Positions 44,592-53,546 are shown, counted from the stretch's first letter. The stretch is DNA of 64,000 bases from CAWHJN01 sp963829705 (GCA_963829705.1 CAWHJN010000005.1:1364001-1428000); one strand, 5' to 3'. Numbers and translations are program-made. The notes: generated by a model from the letters alone, not told the origin.

Positions 44592-45219
44592 ATGCGTACA
44601 GCGAGCGATCTCCTGACAGTGCTGGAGCAGACCAAATATCTGGCCCTCGGGATTCTCCTTCGCCCCTTGCATCTCCGCTGGGGACGTCGGAGGCCGAGTT
44701 GCGCGCCGTGCTGCCGGGCGACGAGTCGCTTCAGGAACCGGTGACCTATGCTACCCAGCATGCGACCACCCTCCACGCCCCGGCAGCGCGCGTCTGGCCC
44801 TGGCTCGCCCAACTCGGACAGGGTCGCGCGGAGTTCTACAGCTACGCCTGGCTGGAGAACCTCTTCGGGCTCGGGATCCACAACGCTGACCGCGTACATC
44901 CCGAATGGCAGGGGGCGCCTCCGGCGACCCCATCTTCGCCACACCCGGCGGATGGTTGGGGCTCGACCAGCGCTTCGGGTGGAAGGGGTCGCTCCTGGAG
45001 CCCGAACGGGTAATCGTGCTGGAGGACTGGGGGGCTTTCGACTTGCAACCCATCGACGCGCAGACGACCCGGCTGATCGTCCGGACACGCGGCAGCGGCC
45101 ATTCGTCCTGGGCGGACGTGCCGATGGCCCCCTTTGGCCTGATCGTGTTCGAGCCTGCCCACTTCATCATAGAGCGGAAGATGCTCCTCGAGATCAAGGA
45201 GCGGGCTGAAACGGTGTAG
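44592..45219 (+). pseudogene. SRPBCC-family protein gene with two frameshifts in G runs
   Basis: Reading across three frames gives ASDLLTVLEQTKYLALGI, LLRPLHLRWG, TSEAELRAVLPGDE, then VWPWLAQLGQGRAEFYSYAW, HPEWQ, and GDPIFATPGGWLGLDQ onward to ERAETV. This is the order of membrane-anchored SRPBCC (START-like) proteins. Frame breaks are at GGGG 44680-44683 and GGGGG 44911-44915, and adding one G at each restores 209 codons. The coding quality outside these points is intact, so either the gene died recently or both runs were under-called. The ligand is unknown. Confidence 0.75.
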
Positions 45220-45236
45220 TAGCGCGTGCTCGCACC

Positions 45237-45253
45237 GCTTGTGTTTTCCCTAC
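45237..45253 (+). promoter_or_regulatory. Weak dyad-like site (right half only)
   Basis: GCTTGTGTTTTCCCTAC. The right half TCCCTAC is perfect and the left half is absent. It ends 108 bp before the DUF5335 gene, at the spacing of the strong sites. Confidence 0.3.
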
Positions 45254-45361
45254 GTCGCAATGCGGTTTTGCCCGCTAAGACGACGCAGGAGATTGCTGAG
45301 GGGCGTTCGTGAAAGACCGCGTACGCTGTCAGCGCATCCTTCCCTTAACCCAGACGAAACC

Positions 45362-45688
45362 ATGAGCATCAAAAAGATCGACCGCGCACAGTGGGGCACG
45401 TATTTCGACGCGTTCTCCAAGACGCTCGCCCGCACGCACCGGACCGACTATGCCGAGGTGCAAGTCTTGTCGCCTGAGGATGGTGCGCAGCTGGAAACGT
45501 CGTGGCTGCCGCTCATCGGTATCAGCTACGACCACAAGAGCGACCTGCTTGAGATCCTCGTTGAGAACATGGACCACCTGATACTGCATCCAGAGCACGT
45601 CTACGTCGATGAGACGGAGGAGGGCCTGTTGACCAGCTTCGAAGTGGTCCGCAAGGATGGCACAAAAGAGGTCATCGAGGTGCGCTGA
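45362..45688 (+). CDS. DUF5335 family protein (first copy)
   Basis: 108 residues. Conserved features shared with the second copy at 53173-53472 are the N-terminal W/Y..F helix (WGTYFDAFSKTLARTH), YAEVxVLSxEDG, the SWLPLIGISYDHKSDLLEIL block and MDHLILHPEHVYVDE. The family is small, beta-rich and of unknown function, and often sits near stress genes. It is alone between a broken SRPBCC gene and an alcohol dehydrogenase remnant. Confidence 0.85.
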   Translation: MSIKKIDRAQWGTYFDAFSKTLARTHRTDYAEVQVLSPEDGAQLETSWLPLIGISYDHKSDLLEILVENMDHLILHPEHVYVDETEEGLLTSFEVVRKDGTKEVIEVR

Positions 45689-45751
45689 TCTGGCTGGCAG
45701 TACGTGCCAACTCCCACCTGAAGTGGAGCCCCGATGAACTGTTGCGCCCTG

Positions 45752-46132
45752 TTGCTCTGTCATGGGGGCTCTAGTTGCGGGCCTCGGCTGCGGCGTGGCG
45801 GTCGGGGCATCGCCTCTACAGGTGCTCGACGCAGCACTGCTGTTCGCGCCCGTTAGCGTCGCTCGTCGTCGAGGCGCTGAAGTCGGTCGACAAGGGGGGG
45901 GGTGTCGGGTGGGATCCACCTGAGCGACCGTTCCTCCTCTCCGTACGCGCTGCTTTGGGGCGAGCGGACGATTCGGTCGGTGGCAAGCCTGACGCGGCAG
46001 AGAAGCGTTTGTGGCCAGTGTCGGAGTTGCCGATCTCGACGGTGACGGGCGCCTACCTTCGGTGCAGCGAAGGAGGAACTGGCCGCCCTCCACGCCGGGC
46101 ACCTCGAAGGCGCGGCTGTGCTCGTTCTCTGA
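45752..46132 (+). pseudogene. 3' remnant of a zinc-type alcohol dehydrogenase
   Basis: Joined frames read VLDAALLFAPV, ASLVVEALKSVDKGGGV, GIHLSDRSSSPYALLWGERT, IRSVASLTRQ, ELPISTVTGAY and AAKEELAALHAGHLEGAAVL plus a stop at 46130-46132. This follows the C-terminal third of zinc-dependent alcohol dehydrogenases. At least four frame changes occur, one in a run of nine G (45894-45902). The N-terminal catalytic domain is gone. Confidence 0.75.
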
Positions 46133-46178
46133 AAAGACGCGCCGTGTCATCAGGGCGCGCGTCAGGCACGAACGTGAG

Positions 46179-46195
46179 GTAAGGAAAATCCCTAC
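46179..46195 (+). promoter_or_regulatory. 17-bp dyad operator-like site 5 (best match)
   Basis: GTAAGGAAAATCCCTAC is a near-perfect palindrome (GTAAGGA / TCCCTAC). It ends 129 bp before the HAD-HerA fusion gene. Confidence 0.65.
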
Positions 46196-46324
46196 GGGCG
46201 CGGCCACCGGTTCCGCTCAGTCCAGCGCTACGCTCTCCGCTCGACCAGGCCCCTGCGCGCCTGTAGCTTGCTCCTTGAACGTGGGGCCATTTCTGCGCGC
46301 CGCGAGACTCGATGGAGGCAACCG

Positions 46325-48085
46325 ATGTATCTCAAGATTCTGGCCTGCGACCTCGACGGCACGCTCGCCACCGATGGGGAGGTTTCCCCCGCCGTGTGGG
46401 AGGCGCTGCGCGAGGCCAAGAAGTCCGGGCTTGCCCTGTTGCTCGTCACCGGTCGCCGGCTGGAAACGTTTGCGGCGGATGGTCCCTTCGCCGAGGTCTT
46501 CGAGGCTATTGTAGCAGAAGACGGAGCTGCGGTCTACTACACCCGCAACGACTCTGTCGTGCTGCCTTTCGGGCGGTTAGCTCCTGAGGTGGTGCGCCGT
46601 CTGGAAGAACTCGACATCCCCATGGAGCATGGGCTGGCCATCGCCGCTACGTGGGTGCCGCACGACGCAGCGGTGTCTCAGGTACTGCGGGACACAGGCG
46701 GCAGCGCGACGGTGGAATACAACAAAGGGGCGGTGATGGTCATCCCCCCTGGTGCGACAAAGGGCTCCGGACTGCGCATCGCTCTGGAGGAACTGGGGTA
46801 CTCGCTCCGCAGCGTCGCCGTCATCGGGGACGCCGAGAACGACCGCAGTCTCTTTGAAGTGGCCGAGTACGCGGTGGCTGTCGCGAATGCAGAGCCAGAG
46901 ATAAAAGCCCTGGCAGACGTGGTACTGCCCGACGGGAATGGAATAGGCGTCCGTGGTTTCATCGAGGGGCTCCGAGAGGGGAACGTGCCGACGCCGAAGA
47001 TGCGGCAGGAACGTCGGATATGCATCGGGCAGCGCCCCGACAACTCGCCCGTCTACCTCAGCCCATTCACGCTTCTAAGCGATAACATTGCGCTCGTGGG
47101 CGGTAGCGCGAGCGGGAAATCGCATCTGGCGGGTTTGCTGGCGGAGGAGTTGCTTCAGCACGGCTACCAGGTCTGCCTCATCGACCCGGAGGGGGATTAT
47201 TCTGGGCTGCGTGCATTTCCGCACACGCTCGTTCTGGGGGGCGCGCAGACGCGGCTGCCTCCCGTCGCCGATGTCGTTACGCTGAGCGAATACACGAGCG
47301 TGAGCATTATCGCCGACCTGTCAGCCTACGAGCTGGTGGAGCAGAGGACGTATGTGCAAGAGTTGCTGTACAGCCTGAGCAGCCTGCGTGCTCATCGAGG
47401 GCGCCCGCACTGGTTTCTTCTCGACGAAGCACACGCCTTCTGCCCACCTGAAGGGGGCGCGCTCACGGATCTGCTGCTGAAAACCATGCGCGAAGGCGGC
47501 GTCGGCGTCGTCAGCTACAGGCCTAGCCTTGTGAACGCCGAAATCCTCCAAGCAGTAGACCACTGGTTTCTGACGCGGATGTCGCTGCCGGAAGAGATCC
47601 GATGCCTGAAGGAGCGGCTGGGGGAATGCTACAGCAGCTTCGATGCCGGGCAGCTGGCTACGCTCTCGCTCGGTGAAGCGTGTCTCTGTACGGGCGAGAG
47701 GGCAGACGTAGGATCGGGCCTCATCAGGTTCCGCGCAGGAAGGCGTGTCATCCCGCACGTACGCCATCTCCACAAATACCTTCGTACTCCGCTGCCGGAG
47801 CACAAACGCTTCTATTTCCACGCCAGCGGCACCTCGCGCGGGTCCCAGGCGGCCGCGAGTCTGTGGGAGTTCCGAGAGGCCCTGGCGGCGGTGCCGACGG
47901 AGGTGTTGCTGTTTCACCTCGAACGCGGTGACTTCGAGCGGTGGATGCGCGAGGTTATCCACGACGAGGAATTGGCGCGTCAGTTGCGCAAGATCCGCCA
48001 CCGGGTGCCAGAGCAGGCTCAGGTGCGTGAGATGCTTGTCGCGGCCGTTTCAAATCGCTACAAGGAGCTGGAGAGCCTGATATGA
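46325..48085 (+). CDS. HAD phosphatase - HerA/DUF87 ATPase fusion protein
   Basis: 586 residues with GGAGG 7-11 nt before the ATG. Residues 1-225 are a HAD (Cof-type) phosphatase: ACDLDGTLATDG (about 7-18), LVTGRR, the Lys region and VIGDAENDRSLFEVA (about 173-187). Residues about 235-480 are a HerA/DUF87-like P-loop ATPase: Walker A GGSASGKSH (about 259-267), DPEGDYSGL and Walker B WFLLDEAHAF (about 358-367). The C-terminal region (YFHASGTSRGSQAAASLWEF...VLLFHLERGDFERWMREV) resembles the DUF5752 module. The combination of a phosphatase with a motor ATPase is unusual and its job is unknown. The stop overlaps the P-type ATPase start by 4 nt. Confidence 0.85.
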   Translation: MYLKILACDLDGTLATDGEVSPAVWEALREAKKSGLALLLVTGRRLETFAADGPFAEVFEAIVAEDGAAVYYTRNDSVVLPFGRLAPEVVRRLEELDIPMEHGLAIAATWVPHDAAVSQVLRDTGGSATVEYNKGAVMVIPPGATKGSGLRIALEELGYSLRSVAVIGDAENDRSLFEVAEYAVAVANAEPEIKALADVVLPDGNGIGVRGFIEGLREGNVPTPKMRQERRICIGQRPDNSPVYLSPFTLLSDNIALVGGSASGKSHLAGLLAEELLQHGYQVCLIDPEGDYSGLRAFPHTLVLGGAQTRLPPVADVVTLSEYTSVSIIADLSAYELVEQRTYVQELLYSLSSLRAHRGRPHWFLLDEAHAFCPPEGGALTDLLLKTMREGGVGVVSYRPSLVNAEILQAVDHWFLTRMSLPEEIRCLKERLGECYSSFDAGQLATLSLGEACLCTGERADVGSGLIRFRAGRRVIPHVRHLHKYLRTPLPEHKRFYFHASGTSRGSQAAASLWEFREALAAVPTEVLLFHLERGDFERWMREVIHDEELARQLRKIRHRVPEQAQVREMLVAAVSNRYKELESLI

Positions 48086-50823
48086 AGGCCAGCGCCGTGC
48101 ATACAGCCGTTTTGCCGAGCCTGGGCGCACCCGAGGCCCCGGCGGCGCCCAGGGAGACTCTACCTTGGCATGCCCGCACTGCGAACGACGTGGTGCAGGC
48201 TCTCCGCGCGGACCCGGAGCAGGGACTTTCCACAGATGAGGCGGAGCGCCGCCTGGCAGCCTGCGGCCCGAACGCGATCGAAGCGGTGCCCCCTGTCCCG
48301 TGGTATCGGGTGCTCGGGCGGCAGTTCACCGAGGTGCTCGTCGTGGTCCTGATGGCTGCCGCGGCAATCTCGTTCTTGGTCGGGGCTCTTGTCGATGCCT
48401 TCACCATCCTCGCCATCGTCGTGCTAAACGGCGTGCTGGGGTTTGTGCAGGAGTGGAAAGCCGAGCAAGCCATTGAGGCGCTGCGACAGATGCTAGCGCC
48501 CCACGCGCGCGTCCGCCGGGATGGGCATGCGCAGGAAATCGACGCACGCCATCTTGTGTTCGGTGATCTTGTGTTGCTGGAAGTGGGCGATCAGGTGCCA
48601 GCGGACGTGCGGGTGCTGAACGAGATTGAGCTGGAGGTAGACGAGTCCACGCTGACGGGCGAGTCGGTGCCGGTCGCCAAGATGGCCGAGCCAGTGCCGC
48701 ACGAGGCTCCGCTGGCCGAGCGCCACTCAATGGCGTGGATGGGCACTACCGTCACCAACGGCCGCGCTCAGGGGCTCGTGACGGCCATCGGCATGCAGAC
48801 CGAGTTTGGCCGCATCGCCCACCTGACGGGCGAGCTCGAAGAGGAAAAAACGCCCCTGCAGAAAAAACTCGTCGTGCTCGGACGACAGCTCGGCCTGCTG
48901 GCTGTCGCGGTTTCTGCTCTCATCGCCCTCGCGGGTTGGCTGACGGGAAAAGGGTGGCTGGAGATGTTCATGACCGCCATCGCACTTGCCGTAGCCGTCG
49001 TGCCTGAAGGGCTGCCGGCGGTGGTGACCATCACCCTCGCCCTCGGCATCCGGGCAATGGTGAGGCGCAACGTGCTGCTTCGGAGGCTTCCAGCGGCTGA
49101 AGCCATTGGGGCCGCCACGGTCATCTGCACCGACAAAACGGGCACGCTCACACAGAACGAGATGACGGTGCAGCACCTCTGGCTGCCAGGTATTGAGGTT
49201 ACCCTGACCGGCGTAGGTTACGATCCGGAAGGGCACTTCGAGCAGGACGGGCAGCGCCTCGACTACCGAGCGCGACCTGACTTGATGGCGCTGTTGGAGA
49301 CAGCACTGCTGTGCAACCACGCCGAAGTAAACCGGGACGAAACGGGCTGGCACGCCGTGGGCGATCCCACTGAGGCCGCGCTCGTCGTCGCCGCCTACAA
49401 GGCCTGGCTCTCGGCGGAAGCGCGGGAGACGGTCGCCGAGTTCGCCTTTACCTCCGAGCGAAAGCGCATGACGGTTGTGGAGCGAGCGGGAGAGGAACTG
49501 GTGGCGCACGTCAAGGGCGCGCCGGAGATCATCCTGTCGCGCTGCACCTTCGTTTTAGTCGGAAACGAGGTGTGTCCGTTGACGGAGGCGCATCGGCAGG
49601 CAGCCGAGCAAGCGTACCGCCGCCTCGCCGCTTCAGGGCAGCGAACGCTTGCGCTGGCCCGCCGCACCCTGGGTTTACAAGCACCCGACAACGCGAACAA
49701 CGTCGAACAGCAATTGACGTTGCTGGGCATCGCGGGCATCATAGACCCTCCACGTCCAGAGGTGCCGGACGCCATTCGGCTGGCGCGTGCGGCCGGTATT
49801 CGCGTCGTCATGATCACGGGCGACGCGCCCGAGACAGCGCTTGCCATCGCGCAGCAAACGGGCCTCGACGTGGACCGGGCGCTGACAGGAACGGACCTGA
49901 CGGAGATGGACGAACAGGCCCTCAGTGAGGCGTTGAGAGGCCGCGTACTCTTTGCTCGCACAACACCCGAGCACAAGCTGCGGATCGTGTCGTGCCTGCA
50001 GGGGAGCGGAGAGGTAGTCGGGATGACCGGCGATGGGGTGAACGATGCCCCGGCACTCAAAAAAGCCGACATCGGCATCGCAATGGGGTTGCGGGGCACC
50101 GATGTCGCACGAGGAGCGTCCGACATGGTGCTCGCCGACGACAACTTTGCCTCGATCATTGGGGGGCTTGAAGAGGGGCGGCGGCAGTACGAGAACATCC
50201 AGAAGTTTGTGCGCTACCTGCTCAGTTCGAACACGGGCGAGGTGCTCGCGATCTTTGGAGGCATACTGCTGGGAGGCCCCCTTGTGCTTTTGCCTGTCCA
50301 GATTCTCTGGATGAACCTCGTCACCGACAGCCTTAGTGCCGTCGCCCTGAGTCTGGAGCCGGTCGAGCCGGGTACGATGCGACGCCCACCGCACGATCCG
50401 AAGGCACCGCTCCTCGGATACCGCTCGTGGATGATTACAGGAGCGATCGGTACCTATCTCGCACTGGCGACGCTTTTCCTCTTCAACTACCACCTCTGGC
50501 AGGGTGGCGCAGAGTCGTTTGCACGGGCGCAGACGGCGGCCTTTACCGGACTCGTCGTCATGGAGAAAGTCAACGTTTTCAACTTCCGCTCCCTGCATGC
50601 CCCCCTGCGGACGATCGGCTTTTTCTCGAATCCGTGGCTACTGGTGGCCGTGGCGGGCATCATTGTGCTACAGGTGGCGGCCATCTACGTGCCGTTCCTC
50701 CAGACGGCTTTGCAGACGGTGCCGCTGGGGTGGGACGAGTGGAAGCTAATCGCGCTGGTAGCCGCCCCTATTTTCGTCGTCCCGGAGGTCTACAAGCTCA
50801 TCGTCCACCATCGTGCGAAGTAG
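48082..50823 (+). CDS. Cation-transporting P-type ATPase (Ca2+/PMCA-SERCA-like)
   Basis: 913 residues. The actuator TGES motif is in DESTLTGESVPV (about 190), the phosphorylated Asp in ICTDKTGTLTQNEMT (about residue 351), the nucleotide site in HVKGAPEIILSRC, and the hinge in MTGDGVNDAPALKKADIG (about 648). M4 carries VVPEGLPAVVTITLALG and M6 NLVTDSLSAVALSLEP, the residues expected for type II Ca2+ pumps, so Ca2+ export is likely; Na+ or Mg2+ are alternatives. Ten membrane spans are visible. The ATG overlaps the upstream fusion gene (ATGA 48082-48085), implying coupled translation. Confidence 0.95.
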   Translation: MKASAVHTAVLPSLGAPEAPAAPRETLPWHARTANDVVQALRADPEQGLSTDEAERRLAACGPNAIEAVPPVPWYRVLGRQFTEVLVVVLMAAAAISFLVGALVDAFTILAIVVLNGVLGFVQEWKAEQAIEALRQMLAPHARVRRDGHAQEIDARHLVFGDLVLLEVGDQVPADVRVLNEIELEVDESTLTGESVPVAKMAEPVPHEAPLAERHSMAWMGTTVTNGRAQGLVTAIGMQTEFGRIAHLTGELEEEKTPLQKKLVVLGRQLGLLAVAVSALIALAGWLTGKGWLEMFMTAIALAVAVVPEGLPAVVTITLALGIRAMVRRNVLLRRLPAAEAIGAATVICTDKTGTLTQNEMTVQHLWLPGIEVTLTGVGYDPEGHFEQDGQRLDYRARPDLMALLETALLCNHAEVNRDETGWHAVGDPTEAALVVAAYKAWLSAEARETVAEFAFTSERKRMTVVERAGEELVAHVKGAPEIILSRCTFVLVGNEVCPLTEAHRQAAEQAYRRLAASGQRTLALARRTLGLQAPDNANNVEQQLTLLGIAGIIDPPRPEVPDAIRLARAAGIRVVMITGDAPETALAIAQQTGLDVDRALTGTDLTEMDEQALSEALRGRVLFARTTPEHKLRIVSCLQGSGEVVGMTGDGVNDAPALKKADIGIAMGLRGTDVARGASDMVLADDNFASIIGGLEEGRRQYENIQKFVRYLLSSNTGEVLAIFGGILLGGPLVLLPVQILWMNLVTDSLSAVALSLEPVEPGTMRRPPHDPKAPLLGYRSWMITGAIGTYLALATLFLFNYHLWQGGAESFARAQTAAFTGLVVMEKVNVFNFRSLHAPLRTIGFFSNPWLLVAVAGIIVLQVAAIYVPFLQTALQTVPLGWDEWKLIALVAAPIFVVPEVYKLIVHHRAK

Positions 50824-50824
50824 C

Positions 50825-50841
50825 GTAGGGGGATCCACCAC
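50825..50841 (+). promoter_or_regulatory. Weak dyad-like site before the L,D-transpeptidase
   Basis: GTAGGGGGATCCACCAC. The outer GTAnGG and CCnCCAC are kept but the AA/TT core is altered. It ends 111 bp before the start codon. Confidence 0.3.
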
Positions 50842-50952
50842 GGTTCAAGCAGCAATCTATGCACACCTCATCACGTCGATGGCATGTCATGTAGTGCGGG
50901 ATATGTGTTGAACTTGGCAATGGACATTCCTATTGCGGAGTCTCATCAGATT

Positions 50953-52500
50953 ATGAGTGTGGCACGCTCCTACTTGATTCGGTCTCTGGTCGTCCTGCTG
51001 GTTGTTGTGGGACGAGTAGAGGTGGTCGTAGCACAGCGTGCCAGCGATGTGCAGGAACGCCTCGAAAGGCGCGCCGCGGAGTTGCCGGGCGGGCTCATGA
51101 CTTTTTACCAGGCGCGCCACTTCGCGCCCATCTGGACGAGCAGCCCAGAGGGGCACGGGCAGGCGGAATCGTTCATCCGCGTGCTACTCGACGCGGATCA
51201 GGAAGGCCTTTCATCCGATGTCTATGAAGCGGAGCAGTTTGCCGTCCGGCTGAGTGAGCTACCACAGGCTACACCCGCACAAGCCGCCGACGTGGAGTTG
51301 GACCTAACGGGAGCGCTGTTTCGCTATGTCGCACACCTCACCCGAGGCCGTGTGCCAGCTACGACTCTCCACCCGGGCTGGGTGGAGACGCACGCAAGCG
51401 ACGATCTGCCGGGGCTTGTCGTGGCCTCGTTGGATCGTGGCGAGATGGGGCAGTCGCTGGGGCGATTACGGCCGCCTTACGCGAGCTACATAGCGCTCAG
51501 GAGGGCGTTAGAGGACTATCGCCAGTTGCAACAGGCGGGGGGGTGGGCCGTGCTACACCTGGACGAGACGCTGGAACATGGCGACCGGAATTCGGCTGTC
51601 GAGCGGCTGCGGGCCCGATTGTCCGTCACGGATGGACCGTTGCTGACGCTGGATGTCGACGCAGATCTGTTCGACGACTCGCTTGATGCGGCGGTGCGGG
51701 CGTTCCAGCGACGGCATGGACTGGAGCCCGATGGAATTGTCGGGGCTCGCACGGTGGCGGCGCTCAACGTGCCTGTCGAGGCGCGTATCCGGCAGATCGA
51801 GCTGAGCATGGATCGTTGGCGCTGGTTGCCGCGTCCACCCGATCCGCAGTGCGTCGTCGTCAACATTGCAGGGGGGCGTCTGCAGGTGTTCGAGCACGGA
51901 CGCGAGGTCATGGGAATGAACGTCATCGTGGGGACGCCGCGCACGCAAACACCACTTTTCCACGCATCCGTCGAGGGCGTTGTGCTGGCTCCGTACTGGA
52001 ACGTGCCCGCGAGCATCGCGCGCAACGAGATCCTGCCTCGGCTGGCGCGCGATCCAGGCTATCTGACGCGGCAGCACATGCACCGATTGCCGGGCGGCCA
52101 GCTTCGCCAGGATCCTGGCCCTACCAATCCGCTCGGGCGGCTGAAATTCGACTTCCCCAATCGCTACAGCGTCGGGTTGCATGACACAAACCAGCCGCAA
52201 CTTTTCGAGCGGGCAGACTGCGCCTTCAGCCACGGCTGCATCCGCCTGGAGAAGCCACTTGAGCTGGCTCTGTTCGCGCTTCGGCGCGACACGACATGGA
52301 CGCGGGAGCGGCTAGAAACGACCATTGCCCGTTGGAAGGAGACGCGCATCGACATCGATGCGCCTATTCCCGTCTACATATTGTACTGGACCGCGTGGGT
52401 AGACGAACAGGGCACGATCCATTTCCGGGGCGACCGCTACGGGCACGACGCGGCGCTGGAGAGGGCACTGAGCCGGGTGGCGCAGGCCTCTCGTCGATAG
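50953..52500 (+). CDS. L,D-transpeptidase of the YcbB/LdtD type
   Basis: 515 residues. Start at MSVARSYLIRSLVVLLVVV gives a signal peptide ending near VVAQ. A peptidoglycan-binding domain sits at about residues 218-272 (DSLDAAVRAFQRRHGLEPDG, then IVGARTVAALNV). The YkuD catalytic domain (about 290-440) has the active-site motif FSHGCIRLEKP with the nucleophilic Cys. Such enzymes make 3-3 peptidoglycan cross-links in the periplasm, associated with stress and stationary-phase wall remodelling. The frame is open further upstream, but the first hydrophobic stretch only makes sense from this Met. Confidence 0.92.
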   Translation: MSVARSYLIRSLVVLLVVVGRVEVVVAQRASDVQERLERRAAELPGGLMTFYQARHFAPIWTSSPEGHGQAESFIRVLLDADQEGLSSDVYEAEQFAVRLSELPQATPAQAADVELDLTGALFRYVAHLTRGRVPATTLHPGWVETHASDDLPGLVVASLDRGEMGQSLGRLRPPYASYIALRRALEDYRQLQQAGGWAVLHLDETLEHGDRNSAVERLRARLSVTDGPLLTLDVDADLFDDSLDAAVRAFQRRHGLEPDGIVGARTVAALNVPVEARIRQIELSMDRWRWLPRPPDPQCVVVNIAGGRLQVFEHGREVMGMNVIVGTPRTQTPLFHASVEGVVLAPYWNVPASIARNEILPRLARDPGYLTRQHMHRLPGGQLRQDPGPTNPLGRLKFDFPNRYSVGLHDTNQPQLFERADCAFSHGCIRLEKPLELALFALRRDTTWTRERLETTIARWKETRIDIDAPIPVYILYWTAWVDEQGTIHFRGDRYGHDAALERALSRVAQASRR

Positions 52501-53172
52501 CAGGTGGGGCAGACTCGTGTAGAAATTTTTTCTCACACGGACGATCGCCTGATTTTCGCACTGGAATCCACCCAAGGCGCTATGCCCGATCTGTTAAGGT
52601 CGCGGAGATGGTTGTGCTGACCTACACGGGCACTCGACCAACCTCTACCCGCCATGGAAGACTCTCAACGCGTCCTCCATGCCCGCCTGCGCTGGGTAAC
52701 CCCTCTCTTAGAAACCGGCAATGCCCGGCTCACCCACGCTGCGCAAGTGGGCGCGGCGTTACAAAGCCGAGGGAGAAGCAGGATTACCCGAAGCCAAGCG
52801 GCTCCACGACATCCGCTATCAGGTCACTCTGCCGAACGATCGTTCGGCGACGAGTACGTGGCCTGAAAGCGAAGCTTCCCGAAGGAACCGACGCATGGGA
52901 GTCGAGCTGTCGTTCGAGGCCCATGGCCGGATTCGCTACCGTAAGCTGCGCTTTCAGGCCGAATGCATCCACCTGCCATGCGGTGCCGGAAAGGGCCGTG
53001 TGGGGTGCGCCCCTACACCACGCTCCGGTTCCGCTCTACATCGCGTGGCGTCGCTTGCTGGCGACTGTCTGGTAGGGCAGGACGCACTTTGCATGTGACC
53101 GTCGTCTGTCCCATGATCTGACTGCGGCTGAAGCCCGAGGGAGCGTACTGCTCACGCCCAGCCCCTACCGCC
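52501..53172. other. Region between the L,D-transpeptidase and DUF5335 genes holding an insertion-sequence remnant
   Basis: About 670 bp. It contains the decayed transposase fragment described separately and, at 52519-52536, another AT-rich inverted sequence (GTAGAAA...TTCTCAC) that faintly resembles the 17-bp dyad. Beyond 52870 I see no gene. Confidence 0.55.
52654..52862 (+). pseudogene. N-terminal remnant of an IS481-type transposase
   Basis: One frame starts MEDSQRVLHARLRWVTPLLE and then fails. The overlapping frame gives SPTLRKWARRYKAEGEAGLP, which matches the helix-turn-helix of IS481-type transposases (xxTVRRWLRRYRAEGLAGL). About ten residues between the two are missing and no DDE catalytic core follows. 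I could not find terminal inverted repeats. Confidence 0.65.
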
Positions 53173-53472
53173 ATGGCGATCTGCACCCTTACCCGTACCG
53201 AGCGGAACGCCTACCGCGGCGCCTTCTCGTGTGCCAGGCACGCAATAGGGCGCCTCGGCTACGCTGAGACCCACGTACTGTCGGTCGAGAACGGCGTGCA
53301 GCAACAGACCGGATGGCTACCGCTCCAGGGCCTCACGTATGATCTCCAAGACGACCTGCTGGACGTGAAAGTCAGCGGCCTCAATCACCTCATCAGCCAC
53401 CCGGAGGCCATCTACATAGACGAAGAGGCGGGCTGTCTGAGGCCTCTGGAGGCGCCTGCCGAGACAGAATGA
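53173..53472 (+). CDS. DUF5335 family protein (second copy)
   Basis: 99 residues, clearly homologous to the 45362-45688 protein: YAETHVLSVENGVQ, GWLPLQGLTYDLQDDLLDV and LNHLISHPEAIYIDEE line up with the equivalent blocks of copy 1. The C-terminus is shorter. It lies 74 bp upstream of the first universal stress protein. Function unknown. Confidence 0.85.
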   Translation: MAICTLTRTERNAYRGAFSCARHAIGRLGYAETHVLSVENGVQQQTGWLPLQGLTYDLQDDLLDVKVSGLNHLISHPEAIYIDEEAGCLRPLEAPAETE

Positions 53473-53546
53473 AGCAGATCATCGAACTACGGTAGCGGAA
53501 CGCCGAGCGTATGTCCCGCTGCCCGCTACCCCTTGCGTTGCCTGCT

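Noticed and set aside
52519..52536. A further copy of the 17-bp dyad
   Set aside because: The spacing (7-4-7) and core differ, and no gene starts at the expected distance downstream.
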